A stretch of DNA of 50,198 nt from Nonomuraea lactucae (GCF_003313395.1 NZ_QNFZ01000287.1:1-50198), one strand, 5' to 3'; counted from the stretch's first letter, positions 35,793-44,685 are shown. Notes: generated from the sequence alone by a model not told the origin. A program made the numbers and translations.

Positions 35793-36524
35793 TCAGCGGA
35801 ATTCGGTGGCCACCTTGGCGGGATCCGGCGCCTTGACCGACACCTTCGCACCCCACCCGCTGTAGCGGCTGTCCACGGCGATCATGGCGCTTCTCCCGGC
35901 CTCCGTCGCCGTGTACGAGCTCTGCACCCTGCTCACCAGGCCCGCCGAGGTGAGCGTGAGGGTGTAGGAGACCTTCGTGTCGTCGAACGAGCTGGGCGCC
36001 TTCGCGCCCGCCCACCACATCGAGGCCCGCCTGAGGTCCTTGAAGGTGATCGTGCCTGTGATGGAGCTCTTCGCCGACTTGCCGTGCTTGATCAGTGCGG
36101 CCAAGGTCTTGGGCTCGGCCGGATTGAGAATCTGGCCGTAGGAGTCGGGCAGTCCATACCTCTCGACCTTGTACCAGGACTTGCCTTCCGGGAGTGCGGC
36201 GGGCAGGACTCCGCCGGAGTGGTACGTGTTCTTGCCGATGCCGACGACCCGCTGCCGCCCGTAGTCGTCGTCGTTCCAGTGGATCTTGATGTCGAACGCG
36301 GCGACGCCCTTCCTGTCGAACTGGAAGACGCCCTTGCGGTCCTGGGCCTCCCTCTCATCCGTGCCATTCGACCAGGTGACCTTTTCGGTGAAGCGCACGC
36401 CGTGCCCGGGTACGAGCTTGGCCTTCAGCGCGCTGACGGGGTCCTTCGGCGCCCCCTGCGCAGGGGCGGCAACCACCGACAAGGCGGCGCAGGCCGCCAG
36501 GGCCATGATCATGATCTTCTTCAT
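35793..36524 (-). CDS. Secreted protein, LppX/LprG-like fold possible
   Basis: The 243-residue protein has a Sec signal, MKKIMIMALAACAALSVVAA then PAQG, and no lipid-attachment context after the Cys. The body has alternating strands (GVRFTEKVTWSNGTDEREAQ, FDIKIHWNDD, SYTLTLTSAGLVSRVQSSYT), as in actinobacterial secreted proteins that resemble the LppX/LprG sensor-like fold. I cannot name the family with confidence. It sits between two EEP-fold genes. Confidence 0.75.
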   Translation of the reverse strand: MKKIMIMALAACAALSVVAAPAQGAPKDPVSALKAKLVPGHGVRFTEKVTWSNGTDEREAQDRKGVFQFDRKGVAAFDIKIHWNDDDYGRQRVVGIGKNTYHSGGVLPAALPEGKSWYKVERYGLPDSYGQILNPAEPKTLAALIKHGKSAKSSITGTITFKDLRRASMWWAGAKAPSSFDDTKVSYTLTLTSAGLVSRVQSSYTATEAGRSAMIAVDSRYSGWGAKVSVKAPDPAKVATEFR

Positions 36525-37136
36525 GGCCAGCGATGATGCCGGAAGCCGATCACAAACGGGGCACAGACGATGTCACCGAGAACGACCGGACCCCGGGTGT
36601 GACCCTGGTGGCCCACCGCGTATCGCCAGCGCTCCACGCCCGTCGCCACGTCCGGCGCGTGAACCGCAAAGCCTGAGCCCCTGCACCCAACGAGGATGGC
36701 GACACCGTCTCGCCTGCTTTGACGAGGGCAGATCCGCCCGCGCGACGAGCCACCGCGTGCCTGGCCTCACCAACCATTGCTGGAGCGAGACCCCCCTCCC
36801 TGAGCTTCCACGGTCTTGATCACATCTTCGGCACAGCGACAAGGAGGCACTTCACGGGCCGGACCGGAGCCGGGCCCACCTCGCCGGGTGAGCGGACCCG
36901 CACCCCCGTGACCTCCCCGCGGCGAAGGGACCACACGTCAGAAGAGCGTTCTGTGGAGAGGGAGATCGAGCTCACCTGCACAGCGCAACAGGTCTGCGCG
37001 CACCTGTCCAGACAAGCCACATCCTGGCAAGGGTCTGAGCTGGCCATTTGCCGCAACAAGCTAGTCAAGCTGTGTACATCTGTTCTTTACTTGGGCAAGA
37101 GACGCTTCCTCCGCTCACCTACGCAAAGGAGCCTCC
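36525..37136. other. Long divergent intergenic region
   Basis: About 600 bases between divergent secreted-protein genes. The last 100 bases are AT-richer and hold the leader of the right-hand gene with AAAGGAG before its ATG. Nothing codable was recognised in the rest. Confidence 0.5.
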
Positions 37137-38678
37137 ATGCGCCGGACCATTCCGATCGCGATCGCCGCACTCACCCTCACCGGCCTGGCCGCACCCGCCT
37201 ACGCCGCCGCCCCCGATGGGAAGCTGGCCCTCGCCTCCACCACGGTGAAGAGCGGCGAGCCGATCAACCTGAGCTACTCCACGCCCAGACCGGACCCGCG
37301 GAACTGGATCGGCCTCTACAACGACCCCGGCAACGGGCCGGTCGAGGAGAAGTACGTCGGCCCCTCGCTCAAGTGGGTCTACATCCCGGCGGCGAGTGGA
37401 ACCGCGTCCCTGCCGACCGATGGCCTCGAGCCCGGCAATTACGTGGTCTACGCTTTGGCCAAGGACGGGTACGCATGGCTCGCCCAGCCTGCGAAGCTAA
37501 AGGTCGTGAGCAACGAGACCCTTCACTTCGTCACCCAGGACTTCACTCTGCGCAACGCCCGGGCCGCGAGCCCCTACACCGCCACGGTGAAGGGCACCTT
37601 ACGCGGGCAGGCCGCGAGCTTCCGCAAGGTCGAGGGTCCCCGCTGGCTCACCGTGGGTGACGACGGCACCGTGACCGGCACCCCGCCAGCATCGTCGTCC
37701 GCCAAGACGGCCACCGTCAGGATCGAGGCGCGGAGCGAAGCCGGCGAGTCGGCGACCGCCACGGTGCGCATCCGGGTCCGTCCACCGGGCGCCCGGCTGG
37801 TGCCCGAGCTCAAGGCGATGAGCTGGAACCTCTGGCACGGCGGCAGCCAGGTGCGAAACGGCCGCGAGAAGCAGCTCAAGTTCCTGCTCGACCGCGATGT
37901 CGACGTTGTCGGGCTGCAGGAGACCTCCTCCACTTCGGCCAAGGCGCTGGCTGACGCGCTCGGCTGGGACTACTTCCAGGCCGGCCCCGACATGGGCATC
38001 ATCAGCCGCTACCCGATCGTGTCGCGTGGCCCACTGCCCGCGCAGTCAGGCCTGGCCGGGATCACCGCCCGGATCAGGCTCGACGACAGGCGCGAAGACG
38101 ACCTGGTGCTCTGGAACGTGCACCTCGGTTACACGCCCTACGGCCCCTACGACGCGTGCTTCGGCAAGATGAGCACCGACCGGCTGCTCGCCAGGGAGGT
38201 CGAGTCAGGTCGTACTCCACAGATCGAGAAGATCATGACGGCCATGGCCGGCGACCTCGGCGCCACTTCCCGCACGCCCGTGCTCCTGGTCGGCGACTTC
38301 AACGCGCCTTCGCACCTCGACTGGATCCCCGCGGCCAAGCGCTGCGGCCTGCCCTCCATGGCCTGGCCCACCTCCGTCGCCCCCGCGCGGGCCGGGATGA
38401 AGGACTCCTACCGCGTCGCCCATCCCGACCCGGTGGCCGAGCCCGGCATCACCTGGTCGCCCATCTACAAGACCTTCACCGGCGGCTACGGCCACGACTC
38501 CCACATTGGCGAGCCCGAGCCGCAGGATCGCATCGACTTCGTCCACTTCAAGGGCGGCCTCAGGGTCAAAGCCTCCGACGCCGTGGTCGAGGGCACGCCC
38601 AGGCCCATTCCCGACCATCAGGACAACACCTGGACCTCCGACCACGCCGCCGTGCTGACCACCTTCGCGGTGCGCTGA
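37137..38678 (+). CDS. Secreted endonuclease/exonuclease/phosphatase-fold enzyme with N-terminal Ig-like modules
   Basis: The 513-residue protein has a Sec signal ending AYAAAP, then a ~95-residue module like the purple-acid-phosphatase N-terminal/SKICH type (PRNWIGLYNDPGNGPVEEKY, YVVYALAKDGY), and a second beta module with SASSAK. The C-terminal EEP domain has LKAMSWNLWHGG, VVGLQETSS, WNVHLGYTPYGPYDACFGK, LLVGDFNAPSHLDW, DRIDFVHF and SDHAAVLT. Catalytic residues are complete. It is likely an extracellular phosphodiesterase, nuclease or phosphatase. Confidence 0.9.
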   Translation: MRRTIPIAIAALTLTGLAAPAYAAAPDGKLALASTTVKSGEPINLSYSTPRPDPRNWIGLYNDPGNGPVEEKYVGPSLKWVYIPAASGTASLPTDGLEPGNYVVYALAKDGYAWLAQPAKLKVVSNETLHFVTQDFTLRNARAASPYTATVKGTLRGQAASFRKVEGPRWLTVGDDGTVTGTPPASSSAKTATVRIEARSEAGESATATVRIRVRPPGARLVPELKAMSWNLWHGGSQVRNGREKQLKFLLDRDVDVVGLQETSSTSAKALADALGWDYFQAGPDMGIISRYPIVSRGPLPAQSGLAGITARIRLDDRREDDLVLWNVHLGYTPYGPYDACFGKMSTDRLLAREVESGRTPQIEKIMTAMAGDLGATSRTPVLLVGDFNAPSHLDWIPAAKRCGLPSMAWPTSVAPARAGMKDSYRVAHPDPVAEPGITWSPIYKTFTGGYGHDSHIGEPEPQDRIDFVHFKGGLRVKASDAVVEGTPRPIPDHQDNTWTSDHAAVLTTFAVR

Positions 38679-38787
38679 CCTGCCGGGCGGCGCCGGACCT
38701 CGTGCCGCGCGTCGCTCTTCACGGCGTACGGCACTCGCCGCCGGACAGCTCATGCCAACGGGGGCACGGTGTGTTCGTGGCCGGGCG

Positions 38788-39106
38788 GGTGTGGTGCGGC
38801 TCAGCCTTGCCCGCGTGCTGAGCCGCACCGCGGTGCACCGCATCCCGTACGAGCTGTGTGTGCTGGTCGCGCTGCGCAAGGCGATCCGCCGGCGGGAGAG
38901 CCGGGTCGAGGGCGGCAAGATCCGGCGCAACCCCGAGGCGGATCTGCCGTCCGACTTCGACGACAACCGGGATGTGCACTACCAGGCATTGCCGAGCCCC
39001 GCGACCCGGCACCGTTCATCGCCGGCCTGCAGCGCGCCAGGGCGCCATCGCGCGGCTGCTGAGCGTGGACGGCAAGGCGAACACGCGGAACCTCCAGTAC
39101 CGCTGA
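38788..39106 (+). pseudogene. Tn3-family transposase central scrap
   Basis: Encodes RIPYELCVLVALRKAIRRRE, NPEADLPSDFDDNRDVHYQA, then in other frames AEPRDPAPFIAGLQRA and LLSVDGKANTRNLQYR. This matches the Tn3 transposase segment RVxYELCVLxxLRxAIRRREIYVxG..W..P..DLPxDF...R..HY. At least two frameshifts break it. It corresponds to the part of the protein lying N-terminal to the piece kept at the left end of the window. Confidence 0.78.
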
Positions 39107-39192
39107 GTACCGCGCGCCGTTCAACTCCGCGAGTCACAACTGGTGTGGCACGATAGCCGACCCGCCACCTGGGACCGGCTGCTCCCGCCGGG

Positions 39193-40068
39193 TCAGGGGC
39201 GGGCGAGCAGCTGGCGGGCGGCGGGGACGATCTCGGTGGCGAAGCGGGCGATCTGCGTGTCGTGGTCGGCGGCGGGCCAGTAGACGAAGGCGTTCATGCC
39301 GTCGTCGGCGGCGGCGGCGAGTTGGTCGGCCCATTGGCGGGCGGTGCCGGTGAACGGGCTGCTGGAGGAGGTGTCGCTGATGTGTCCGGCGATGTTGTAG
39401 ACCTTGCGGATCAGCGACGGGTCCCGTCCGGCGCGGTGGGCGGCGGCGTCGATACGGGCGGAGGCCTCGGACAGCCGGTCCAGCGGCAGGTAGGCGTGGG
39501 AGGGCAGCCAGCCGTCGGCACGCTGTCCGGTCAGGGCGAGGGTGCGCGGGCCGTAGGCGCCGAGCCACAGGCCCAGGCCGGGACCGGGCGTGGGGCCGGG
39601 GTGCACGCCGGCCACTCGGTAGGAGGTGCCGTCGGTGCGGACGGCGCGCTGTCCGCTCCACATGGCTCGGATGACGTCGATGGCTTCGACCAGGGCGTCG
39701 ACGGCCTCGCCCGGGGTGCGGCGGGGGCCTCCCATGGCGGCGATGGCGTCCCAGAAGGCGCCGCTGCCCAGTCCCAGTTGGAGGCGTCCGCCGGTGAGCA
39801 GGTGCAGGCTGGCGGCCGATTTGGCCAGTATGGCCGGCGGGCGCAGTGGCAGGCTGGCGACGGTGGGGACGAAGGTGATGCGGTCGGTGCGGGCGGCCAG
39901 GTAGGTCAGCAGGGTCCAGGTGTCGTGGAAGGCGGCCTGGTAGGGATGGTCTTGGATGGTGATCAGCTCAAGGCCGAGACTCTCGGCGGCCAGGGCCTGG
40001 CGCAGCGGTGCGTCGGCGGGCTGCCAGAGAGGGTCGACGTTCGCGCCGAACAGCAGAGGAAGACTCAT
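39193..40068 (-). CDS. LLM class F420-dependent-type oxidoreductase
   Basis: The 291-residue TIM-barrel protein has the luciferase-like pattern: LPLLFGANVDPLWQ, SLGLELITIQDHPYQAAFHD, RITFVPTVASLPLRPPAILA, GRLQLGLGSGAFWDAIAAMG and LWLGAYGPRTLALTGQRADG. These enzymes use F420 or FMN; in actinomycetes F420 is common. It is last in a five-gene minus-strand operon under a probable MarR control region. The substrate is unknown. Confidence 0.9.
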   Translation of the reverse strand: MSLPLLFGANVDPLWQPADAPLRQALAAESLGLELITIQDHPYQAAFHDTWTLLTYLAARTDRITFVPTVASLPLRPPAILAKSAASLHLLTGGRLQLGLGSGAFWDAIAAMGGPRRTPGEAVDALVEAIDVIRAMWSGQRAVRTDGTSYRVAGVHPGPTPGPGLGLWLGAYGPRTLALTGQRADGWLPSHAYLPLDRLSEASARIDAAAHRAGRDPSLIRKVYNIAGHISDTSSSSPFTGTARQWADQLAAAADDGMNAFVYWPAADHDTQIARFATEIVPAARQLLARP

Positions 40069-40178
40069 GGCAGATCCTTCGGAAGAGGGGCCGGTGCTGC
40101 CGGGAGGGTTCCCGGGCAGATGATGGCGTGGGTGAAGGCGGTGACACGCACGGCGAGGTTGCGGAGCCGGTGCCGTGG

Positions 40179-40646
40179 TCAGCGGGGCGGGCCGATGATG
40201 ACGTTGCCGCGCAGGGCGGCTGCTTCGGCCAGCTTTTCCTTGGTGATCTCGAAGCCGTCAGGTCGGGCCGTGGTGATGTCCCGGCCGGCGTGGCGGAACA
40301 TGTCCTCGAGTCCGGCGGGGGTCGCGATGAGCAGCAGGTCGGCCCGCTCGGACGTGATGCGGTAGCCGTGTGGGACGTTGCGCGGCAGGTAGACGATACC
40401 GCCCTCGGTGAGCTCGTGCCGTTCGTCGCCGGCCCACACCAGCGCGCTGCCCTTGAGTAGCAGGAACACTTCGTCTTCCTGGGTGTGCAGGTGGAATGGC
40501 GGGGCCTCGTCTTTGGGGACGTCGAACCTGCCGACGGTGAGCTTGCCTTCGGTGGCCTGGCTGTCGAGCAGGATGGTGAACAACCCGCCGTCGATCCATT
40601 CCAGGGTTTGCTGCTGGTCGGGCTGTGCCAGGTACGCCATGCTCAT
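40179..40646 (-). CDS. Cupin-domain (quercetinase-like) protein
   Basis: The 155-residue protein has a single cupin: PFHLHTQEDEVFLLLKGSAL gives motif 1 with His, His and Glu, and YLPRNVPHGYRI gives motif 2 with the last His. All four metal ligands are visible. Related proteins are annotated as quercetin 2,3-dioxygenase-like. GGAG precedes the ATG. It shares the operon with oxidoreductases and hydrolases, which fits aromatic or quinone detoxification. Confidence 0.88.
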   Translation of the reverse strand: MSMAYLAQPDQQQTLEWIDGGLFTILLDSQATEGKLTVGRFDVPKDEAPPFHLHTQEDEVFLLLKGSALVWAGDERHELTEGGIVYLPRNVPHGYRITSERADLLLIATPAGLEDMFRHAGRDITTARPDGFEITKEKLAEAAALRGNVIIGPPR

Positions 40647-40748
40647 GACTGGTCTCCGATCTGGGTGGCCGGCCGCCGGGGCGGCGTGAACCGGTGCGTA
40701 CGGCCGGCCGTTGGTGGATGTCGGGCGGGGTGGGATGCCGGACTGGGT

Positions 40749-41333
40749 TCAGGCCGGGATGAGATCGAACATGATGGGCAGGACCTTCTGGCCGGAAGGT
40801 GAAGCCCAGTCGGCGGCGAGTTCGGCCAGGACCTGGTTGGTGGAGGTGATGTCGGCGCCGGCGCGTTCCATGCGGCGCAGGGCGATGTCGTCGGCGTCCT
40901 TGGTGATGGACGCGCCGGCGTCGGCGACCACCTGGACGCGGTAGCCCTGCCGCAGGGCGGTGAGCACCGGGTAGACGGTGCAGACGTCGTTGGTGACGCC
41001 GGCGACGATGAGATTGCGCCGGCCGGTGGCCTCTACCGCCGCGGCGAAGGCGGGGTCCTGGAGAGCGTCGACGGCGCCCTGGCGGCGGATGCGGCCGGCG
41101 TACTCCTCGGGGGCGATGTCGGCGAAGTCCGACAGCAGCGGGCCCTGTGCCTGCTCCTCCAGCGAGGAGGTCAGCACCAGCGGCATCTCCAGGGACTTGG
41201 CGCCGCGGGCCAGGGCCAGCGCCCGGGTCTTGAGCTCCTCGAACGGGGTCGAGGCAGCCCATCGCATGGTGCCGACCTGGTGGTCGATCAGCAGGATCGC
41301 GGCGTCGTTCGGGGTGAAAAGGGTGGTTGTCAT
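40749..41333 (-). CDS. Isochorismatase-like cysteine hydrolase
   Basis: The 194-residue protein has the catalytic triad context of the family: Asp in AAILLIDHQVG, a Lys/Ser-region MPLVLTSSLEEQ, and the nucleophile in VAGVTNDVCTVYPVLTALRQ. The last is preceded by the cis-peptide type VTND. ATG 41333 follows GAGGAA. The longer open frame upstream is proline-rich and has no initiation signal. The substrate is unknown. Confidence 0.9.
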   Translation of the reverse strand: MTTTLFTPNDAAILLIDHQVGTMRWAASTPFEELKTRALALARGAKSLEMPLVLTSSLEEQAQGPLLSDFADIAPEEYAGRIRRQGAVDALQDPAFAAAVEATGRRNLIVAGVTNDVCTVYPVLTALRQGYRVQVVADAGASITKDADDIALRRMERAGADITSTNQVLAELAADWASPSGQKVLPIMFDLIPA

Positions 41334-41510
41334 GGTGTGTTCCTCTGCGATGTGATCAATGGGAGAGATGGCCGGCGACATGGGTGCATGTGGCTGGCCG
41401 GAGGTCATTCCGTGCACCTGTGCCGGGTCCTCCGGCGGGGACGGCTCGGCCGGTGTGCCACCGGCAGGGGCCGTTCGGGCGGCCCTCGCCGTCGGCACCG
41501 GCGCATGCTG

Positions 41511-42467
41511 TCAGAGCGAGGAGAGGACCCGGATCCGGTCGGCCATGACACGCTTGGCCACGTCGGAGGTGAAGGCGATGCTCTCGAACTCGTGCGGCAC
41601 GCCCGGGTGGAGGTGGAACTCAACCGGTACGCCGGCCTGGCTGAGCCGCAGGGCGTAGGTCAGGTCCTCGTCGCGGAAGATGTCCAGCTGGCCGACCTCG
41701 ATGTAGGCCGGGGGGAGTCCGGCCGGGTCCGCCACCCGCGCGGGTGCCGCGTGGGCCGGCACGTCGGGGCCGGCGATGGCGTCGCCGAGCAGCGCGCCCC
41801 AGCCGGTGCGGTTGTCGTCCGAGGACCACAGCGCGTACGGCGCCACCTGCGGGTCGGGGGTGAGGTTGCGGTCGTCGAGCATCGGCATGACCAGTATCTG
41901 CTGGGCGATCGCGGGCCCCTGCCGGTCTCGCGCCAGGATCGAGACCGCCGCGGCGATCCCACCGCCGGCGCTGTCGCCGAAGACCGCGATGCGGGCCGCG
42001 TCGACGCCGAGCGCGGCGGCGTTCTCGTGCAGCCATTCGAGGCCGGCGTAGGCGTCCTCGACCGGGGTCGGGTGGGGGTGCTCGGGAGCGAGCCGGTAGT
42101 CCACCGAGAGGATCGGGGTGCCGCTGGCGGAGACGTAGCGGGAGATGGCGCCGTCGAACAGCCCGACGTGGCCGAGGATCATGCCGCCGCCGTGGAAGTA
42201 GACGGCCGCCGGGCCGGGCTCGCTGGGCGCGCCCTGCTTGGTGTACCAGCGCAGCAGGATCTTCTCGCCGTCGGAGGTGAGCAGGTGGTGGTCGGTGATC
42301 GTGACGTCGGCGGGCCTCGGCTGGGCCGCGTCGGTGTGGCCGATGAGCCCTTCCAGCGCGGCGCGGCGGCTGGCGACGTCCCCGACCGGCGGGGGCGTGC
42401 TGCCGGCCATGGCCGCGGCGATCGGCGCAAGGGCCTCGGCAACCTGGGGATCAAGAGCGAAAGACAT
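41511..42467 (-). CDS. HSL-family alpha/beta hydrolase (esterase)
   Basis: The 318-residue enzyme has the hormone-sensitive-lipase signatures: oxyanion AAVYFHGGGMILG, VDYRLAPEHPHPTPVEDAYA, nucleophile elbow IAVFGDSAGGGIAAA, the acid in VGQLDIFRDED and the His in HPGVPHEFE. The catalytic set is complete. GGAG is seven bases before ATG. It lies 58 bases after the quinone oxidoreductase gene in the same operon. Confidence 0.93.
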   Translation of the reverse strand: MSFALDPQVAEALAPIAAAMAGSTPPPVGDVASRRAALEGLIGHTDAAQPRPADVTITDHHLLTSDGEKILLRWYTKQGAPSEPGPAAVYFHGGGMILGHVGLFDGAISRYVSASGTPILSVDYRLAPEHPHPTPVEDAYAGLEWLHENAAALGVDAARIAVFGDSAGGGIAAAVSILARDRQGPAIAQQILVMPMLDDRNLTPDPQVAPYALWSSDDNRTGWGALLGDAIAGPDVPAHAAPARVADPAGLPPAYIEVGQLDIFRDEDLTYALRLSQAGVPVEFHLHPGVPHEFESIAFTSDVAKRVMADRIRVLSSL

Positions 42468-42525
42468 GACGGTACTCCATCGTGGATGTGTCGGGAGATG
42501 AGTATGGGATGGGGGCGTGGAAGGG

Positions 42526-43455
42526 TCAGACAGTGATGACCGTCTTGCCGGCGAGCTTTCCGGTGACGGCCTGTGCGTGGACGTCGGCGAGGTCGGCCAG
42601 CGGGCGCCGGTCGGCGACGTCGATCCGCAGCTCGCCGGCGTCGACGCGGGCGACGAGCTCCGCGAGCTGGGCGGCGTCGCTGCGGGCGAACACCCGCACC
42701 GTCCGCACCCCGCGCGCTGCGTCCTCGGGAGCGGGGGTGGTGGTGCTGACCAGGACCCCGCCGTCGCTGACGAGGTCGACCAGGCCGGCGGTCTCTTCCG
42801 CCGAGGTGGTCACCAGGTTGAGCACGACGTCGAACCGGCCGCCGGCGGCCTGGGTGACGGGGGTGACGGTGTAGTCGATGATCTGGTCGGCCCCGTAGGC
42901 CCGGACCCGGTCGGCGCTGCGCGCGCTCGCGGTGGCGGTGACGGTGGCTCCGGCCCGCTTGGCGAGCTGGACGGCGTACCCGCCGACCGCGCCACCGGCG
43001 CCATTGATCAGGACGGTCTGACCGGCCCTCAGCCCGGCGTGCTCGAACAGCGCCTGCGAAGCCGTCAGGGCGGTCGCCGGGAGGGCGGCGGCATCGGCCA
43101 GATCCACCGTCCGCGGAGCGGCGGCCAGAGCCTCGGACGGCGCGAGCACGTAGTCGGCGGCGGCGCCGGGCGCGTTCATCGGCAGGAACGCCACGACCGC
43201 GTCTCCGGCGCTCCAGCCGGTGACGTCCGGGCCGAGCTCGGCGACGGTGCCGGCGACGTCGATGCCCGGCACGTGCGGGAATACCAGCGGGAACACCTGC
43301 TGCAGGTAACCGGCGCGGATCGCCACGTCGACCGGGTTGAACGAGGTGCCGGCCACCTTCACCAGCACCTGTCCCGCGCCGGGGACGGGGCGGTCTGCCT
43401 CCTCGTAGGTCAGGACGTCGCTGTCGCCATAGCGGTGGTACCGGACTGCCTTCAT
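42526..43455 (-). CDS. NADP-dependent quinone oxidoreductase (zinc-free MDR)
   Basis: The 309-residue protein has MKAVRYHRYGDSDVLTYEEA, FNPVDVAIRAGY, PHVPGIDVAGTVAELGPDVT, and the nucleotide-binding QTVLINGAGGAVGGYAVQLA, with no structural-zinc cysteines. This matches zeta-crystallin/quinone reductases. GAGGAG precedes ATG 43455. It is first in the operon that faces the MarR regulator and lies next to the triple palindromes. Confidence 0.93.
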   Translation of the reverse strand: MKAVRYHRYGDSDVLTYEEADRPVPGAGQVLVKVAGTSFNPVDVAIRAGYLQQVFPLVFPHVPGIDVAGTVAELGPDVTGWSAGDAVVAFLPMNAPGAAADYVLAPSEALAAAPRTVDLADAAALPATALTASQALFEHAGLRAGQTVLINGAGGAVGGYAVQLAKRAGATVTATASARSADRVRAYGADQIIDYTVTPVTQAAGGRFDVVLNLVTTSAEETAGLVDLVSDGGVLVSTTTPAPEDAARGVRTVRVFARSDAAQLAELVARVDAGELRIDVADRRPLADLADVHAQAVTGKLAGKTVITV

Positions 43456-43474
43456 GATCTCTCCTCGAGCCATT

Positions 43475-43589
43475 GCTTCGAATTCGAAGCGGTGTGATGA
43501 CAGTAACCTGCTTCGAGTTCAAAGCAATCCCAGTGAGGGTGTGACCTTCATCACCGCGCTTCCGTGGTGTGCTTTGAATTCGAAACACA
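43475..43589. promoter_or_regulatory. Three MarR boxes between divergent genes
   Basis: GCTTCGAATTCGAAGC (43475-43490) is a perfect 16-bp palindrome. TGCTTCGAGTTCAAAGCA (43509-43526) and GTGCTTTGAATTCGAAACAC (43569-43588) are close variants of the same site. The consensus is CTTYGARTTCRAAG. A candidate promoter for the leftward operon (TTGCTT-N16-TACTGT) overlaps the middle site. Confidence 0.82.
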
Positions 43590-43595
43590 TAGGAT
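43590..43595 (+). promoter_or_regulatory. Candidate leaderless -10 of the MarR gene
   Basis: TAGGAT lies six bases before the ATG. Transcription would start at or next to the start codon, giving a leaderless mRNA. It directly abuts the third MarR box, so binding would block it. Confidence 0.45.
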
Positions 43596-43601
43596 GGGCG
43601 G

Positions 43602-44090
43602 ATGCCTGACACCGAACCCCTCCACCCCGCGCAGCTGGGCACCTACTTCGCGCTCATGGAGGCCGTCAGCCTGCTCCAGCATGCCGTCGAGCAGCAGTTG
43701 CGGGCGGAGGGCGACCTGAGTTACGTGCAGTTCCAGCTCCTGGCCCACCTCGCCGACGCCAAGCAGCTGACCATGACCGAGCTGGCCGACGGCGTCGTCT
43801 ACAGCCGCAGCGGCCTGACCTACCAGGCCAGCCTGCTGGAGAAGGCCGGCCTCGTCACCCGCGGCTCCTGCCCCGACGACGAGCGCGCCACACTGGTCAC
43901 CATCACCGACGGAGGCCTCGCCCTCGTCGGGCGCGTCCTGCCCGGCCACATCGAGGTCGTGCGCCGCCTGCTGTTCAACCCCCTCACCGAAGAGGACCTG
44001 CACGACCTCGGCGACATCATGACCCGCGTCCGCAACCACATGCGCGCCGAGCCGCCCCGCTCCGCCGCCCCCCGCAAACCCCGCAAGTAA
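43602..44090 (+). CDS. MarR family regulator
   Basis: The 162-residue protein has the MarR winged helix: LSYVQFQLLAHLADAKQLTM, TELADGVVYSRSGLTYQASL, LEKAGLVTRGSCPDDERATL, with the DDER wing. It is divergent from the quinone oxidoreductase operon. MarR repressors of this kind often sense quinones or electrophiles and control such enzymes; the signal here is inference. Confidence 0.92.
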   Translation: MPDTEPLHPAQLGTYFALMEAVSLLQHAVEQQLRAEGDLSYVQFQLLAHLADAKQLTMTELADGVVYSRSGLTYQASLLEKAGLVTRGSCPDDERATLVTITDGGLALVGRVLPGHIEVVRRLLFNPLTEEDLHDLGDIMTRVRNHMRAEPPRSAAPRKPRK

Positions 44091-44179
44091 GCGCCCAGCC
44101 GGCGGCGTCGTCCGCGAACAGACCCGCTGGGGCGCACGACGGCTGCGACATCATCGCCGAGCACGGCCAGGTCGACGTG

Positions 44180-44320
44180 AGTCCCTGCTCGACGCTACGA
44201 TCACGGCGCCGCCGCAGGTGCTCGTCGCGCTCTTCACCGGACAGATGACCCTGCGGACGGCCGAGGCCCAGGGGCTGATCGTCGACGGCTCCGCGGCGGC
44301 ATTCCAACGCTTCTGCCGAA
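44180..44320 (+). pseudogene. HxlR/SCP2-type regulator scrap
   Basis: Encodes ITAPPQVLVALFTGQMTLRT then AEAQGLIVDGSAAAFQRF. This resembles the SCP2-like C-terminal domain of actinobacterial HxlR regulators (LLALFTGRLxLxEAEARGLxVDGD). There is no N-terminal HTH and the frame is broken upstream. It runs in frame into the TfoX-like gene. Confidence 0.55.
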
Positions 44321-44334
44321 CAGAGGACACACCG

Positions 44335-44685
44335 ATGCCTGACGGTCACGACGCGCTGGGTCTCCTCGAGGAGATCGCCGCAGACTTCAGCGACGAACCC
44401 GACGTCGTCCTGGGAACGATGTTCCGCAACCCGGGGCTTCGCGTAGGCGACAAGATCTTCGCGTTCCTGGGCCATGGCGGCGAGCTCATCGTGAAGCTCC
44501 CCCAGGGTCGAGTTCGGCAGCACGTCGACGCGGGAACCGCCGAACAGGTGACCATGGGAAAGAGGACCATGCGCGAATGGGTCGCGTTCCCGGCCCAGGA
44601 GAGCGACACGGCGACACTCGCGCTGTGGCGGAACGTGGCGCACGACGCCCACCGGTACGTCCGCGCCCTGCGAGGATCAAGCTGA
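44335..44685 (+). CDS. TfoX N-terminal-like protein
   Basis: The 116-residue protein matches small TfoX/Sxy-N-like or MmcQ-like proteins: VVLGTMFRNPGLRVGDKIFA, FLGHGGELIVKLPQ and MGKRTMREWVAFPA. ATG 44335 is chosen because AGAGG precedes it and everything upstream belongs to another family. Such proteins are often encoded alone and have no defined role in actinomycetes. Confidence 0.75.
   Translation: MPDGHDALGLLEEIAADFSDEPDVVLGTMFRNPGLRVGDKIFAFLGHGGELIVKLPQGRVRQHVDAGTAEQVTMGKRTMREWVAFPAQESDTATLALWRNVAHDAHRYVRALRGSS

Noticed and set aside
42179-43642. 487-codon minus-strand frame across two operon genes
   Set aside because: It is a shifted frame over the quinone oxidoreductase and esterase, with Arg-rich noise.
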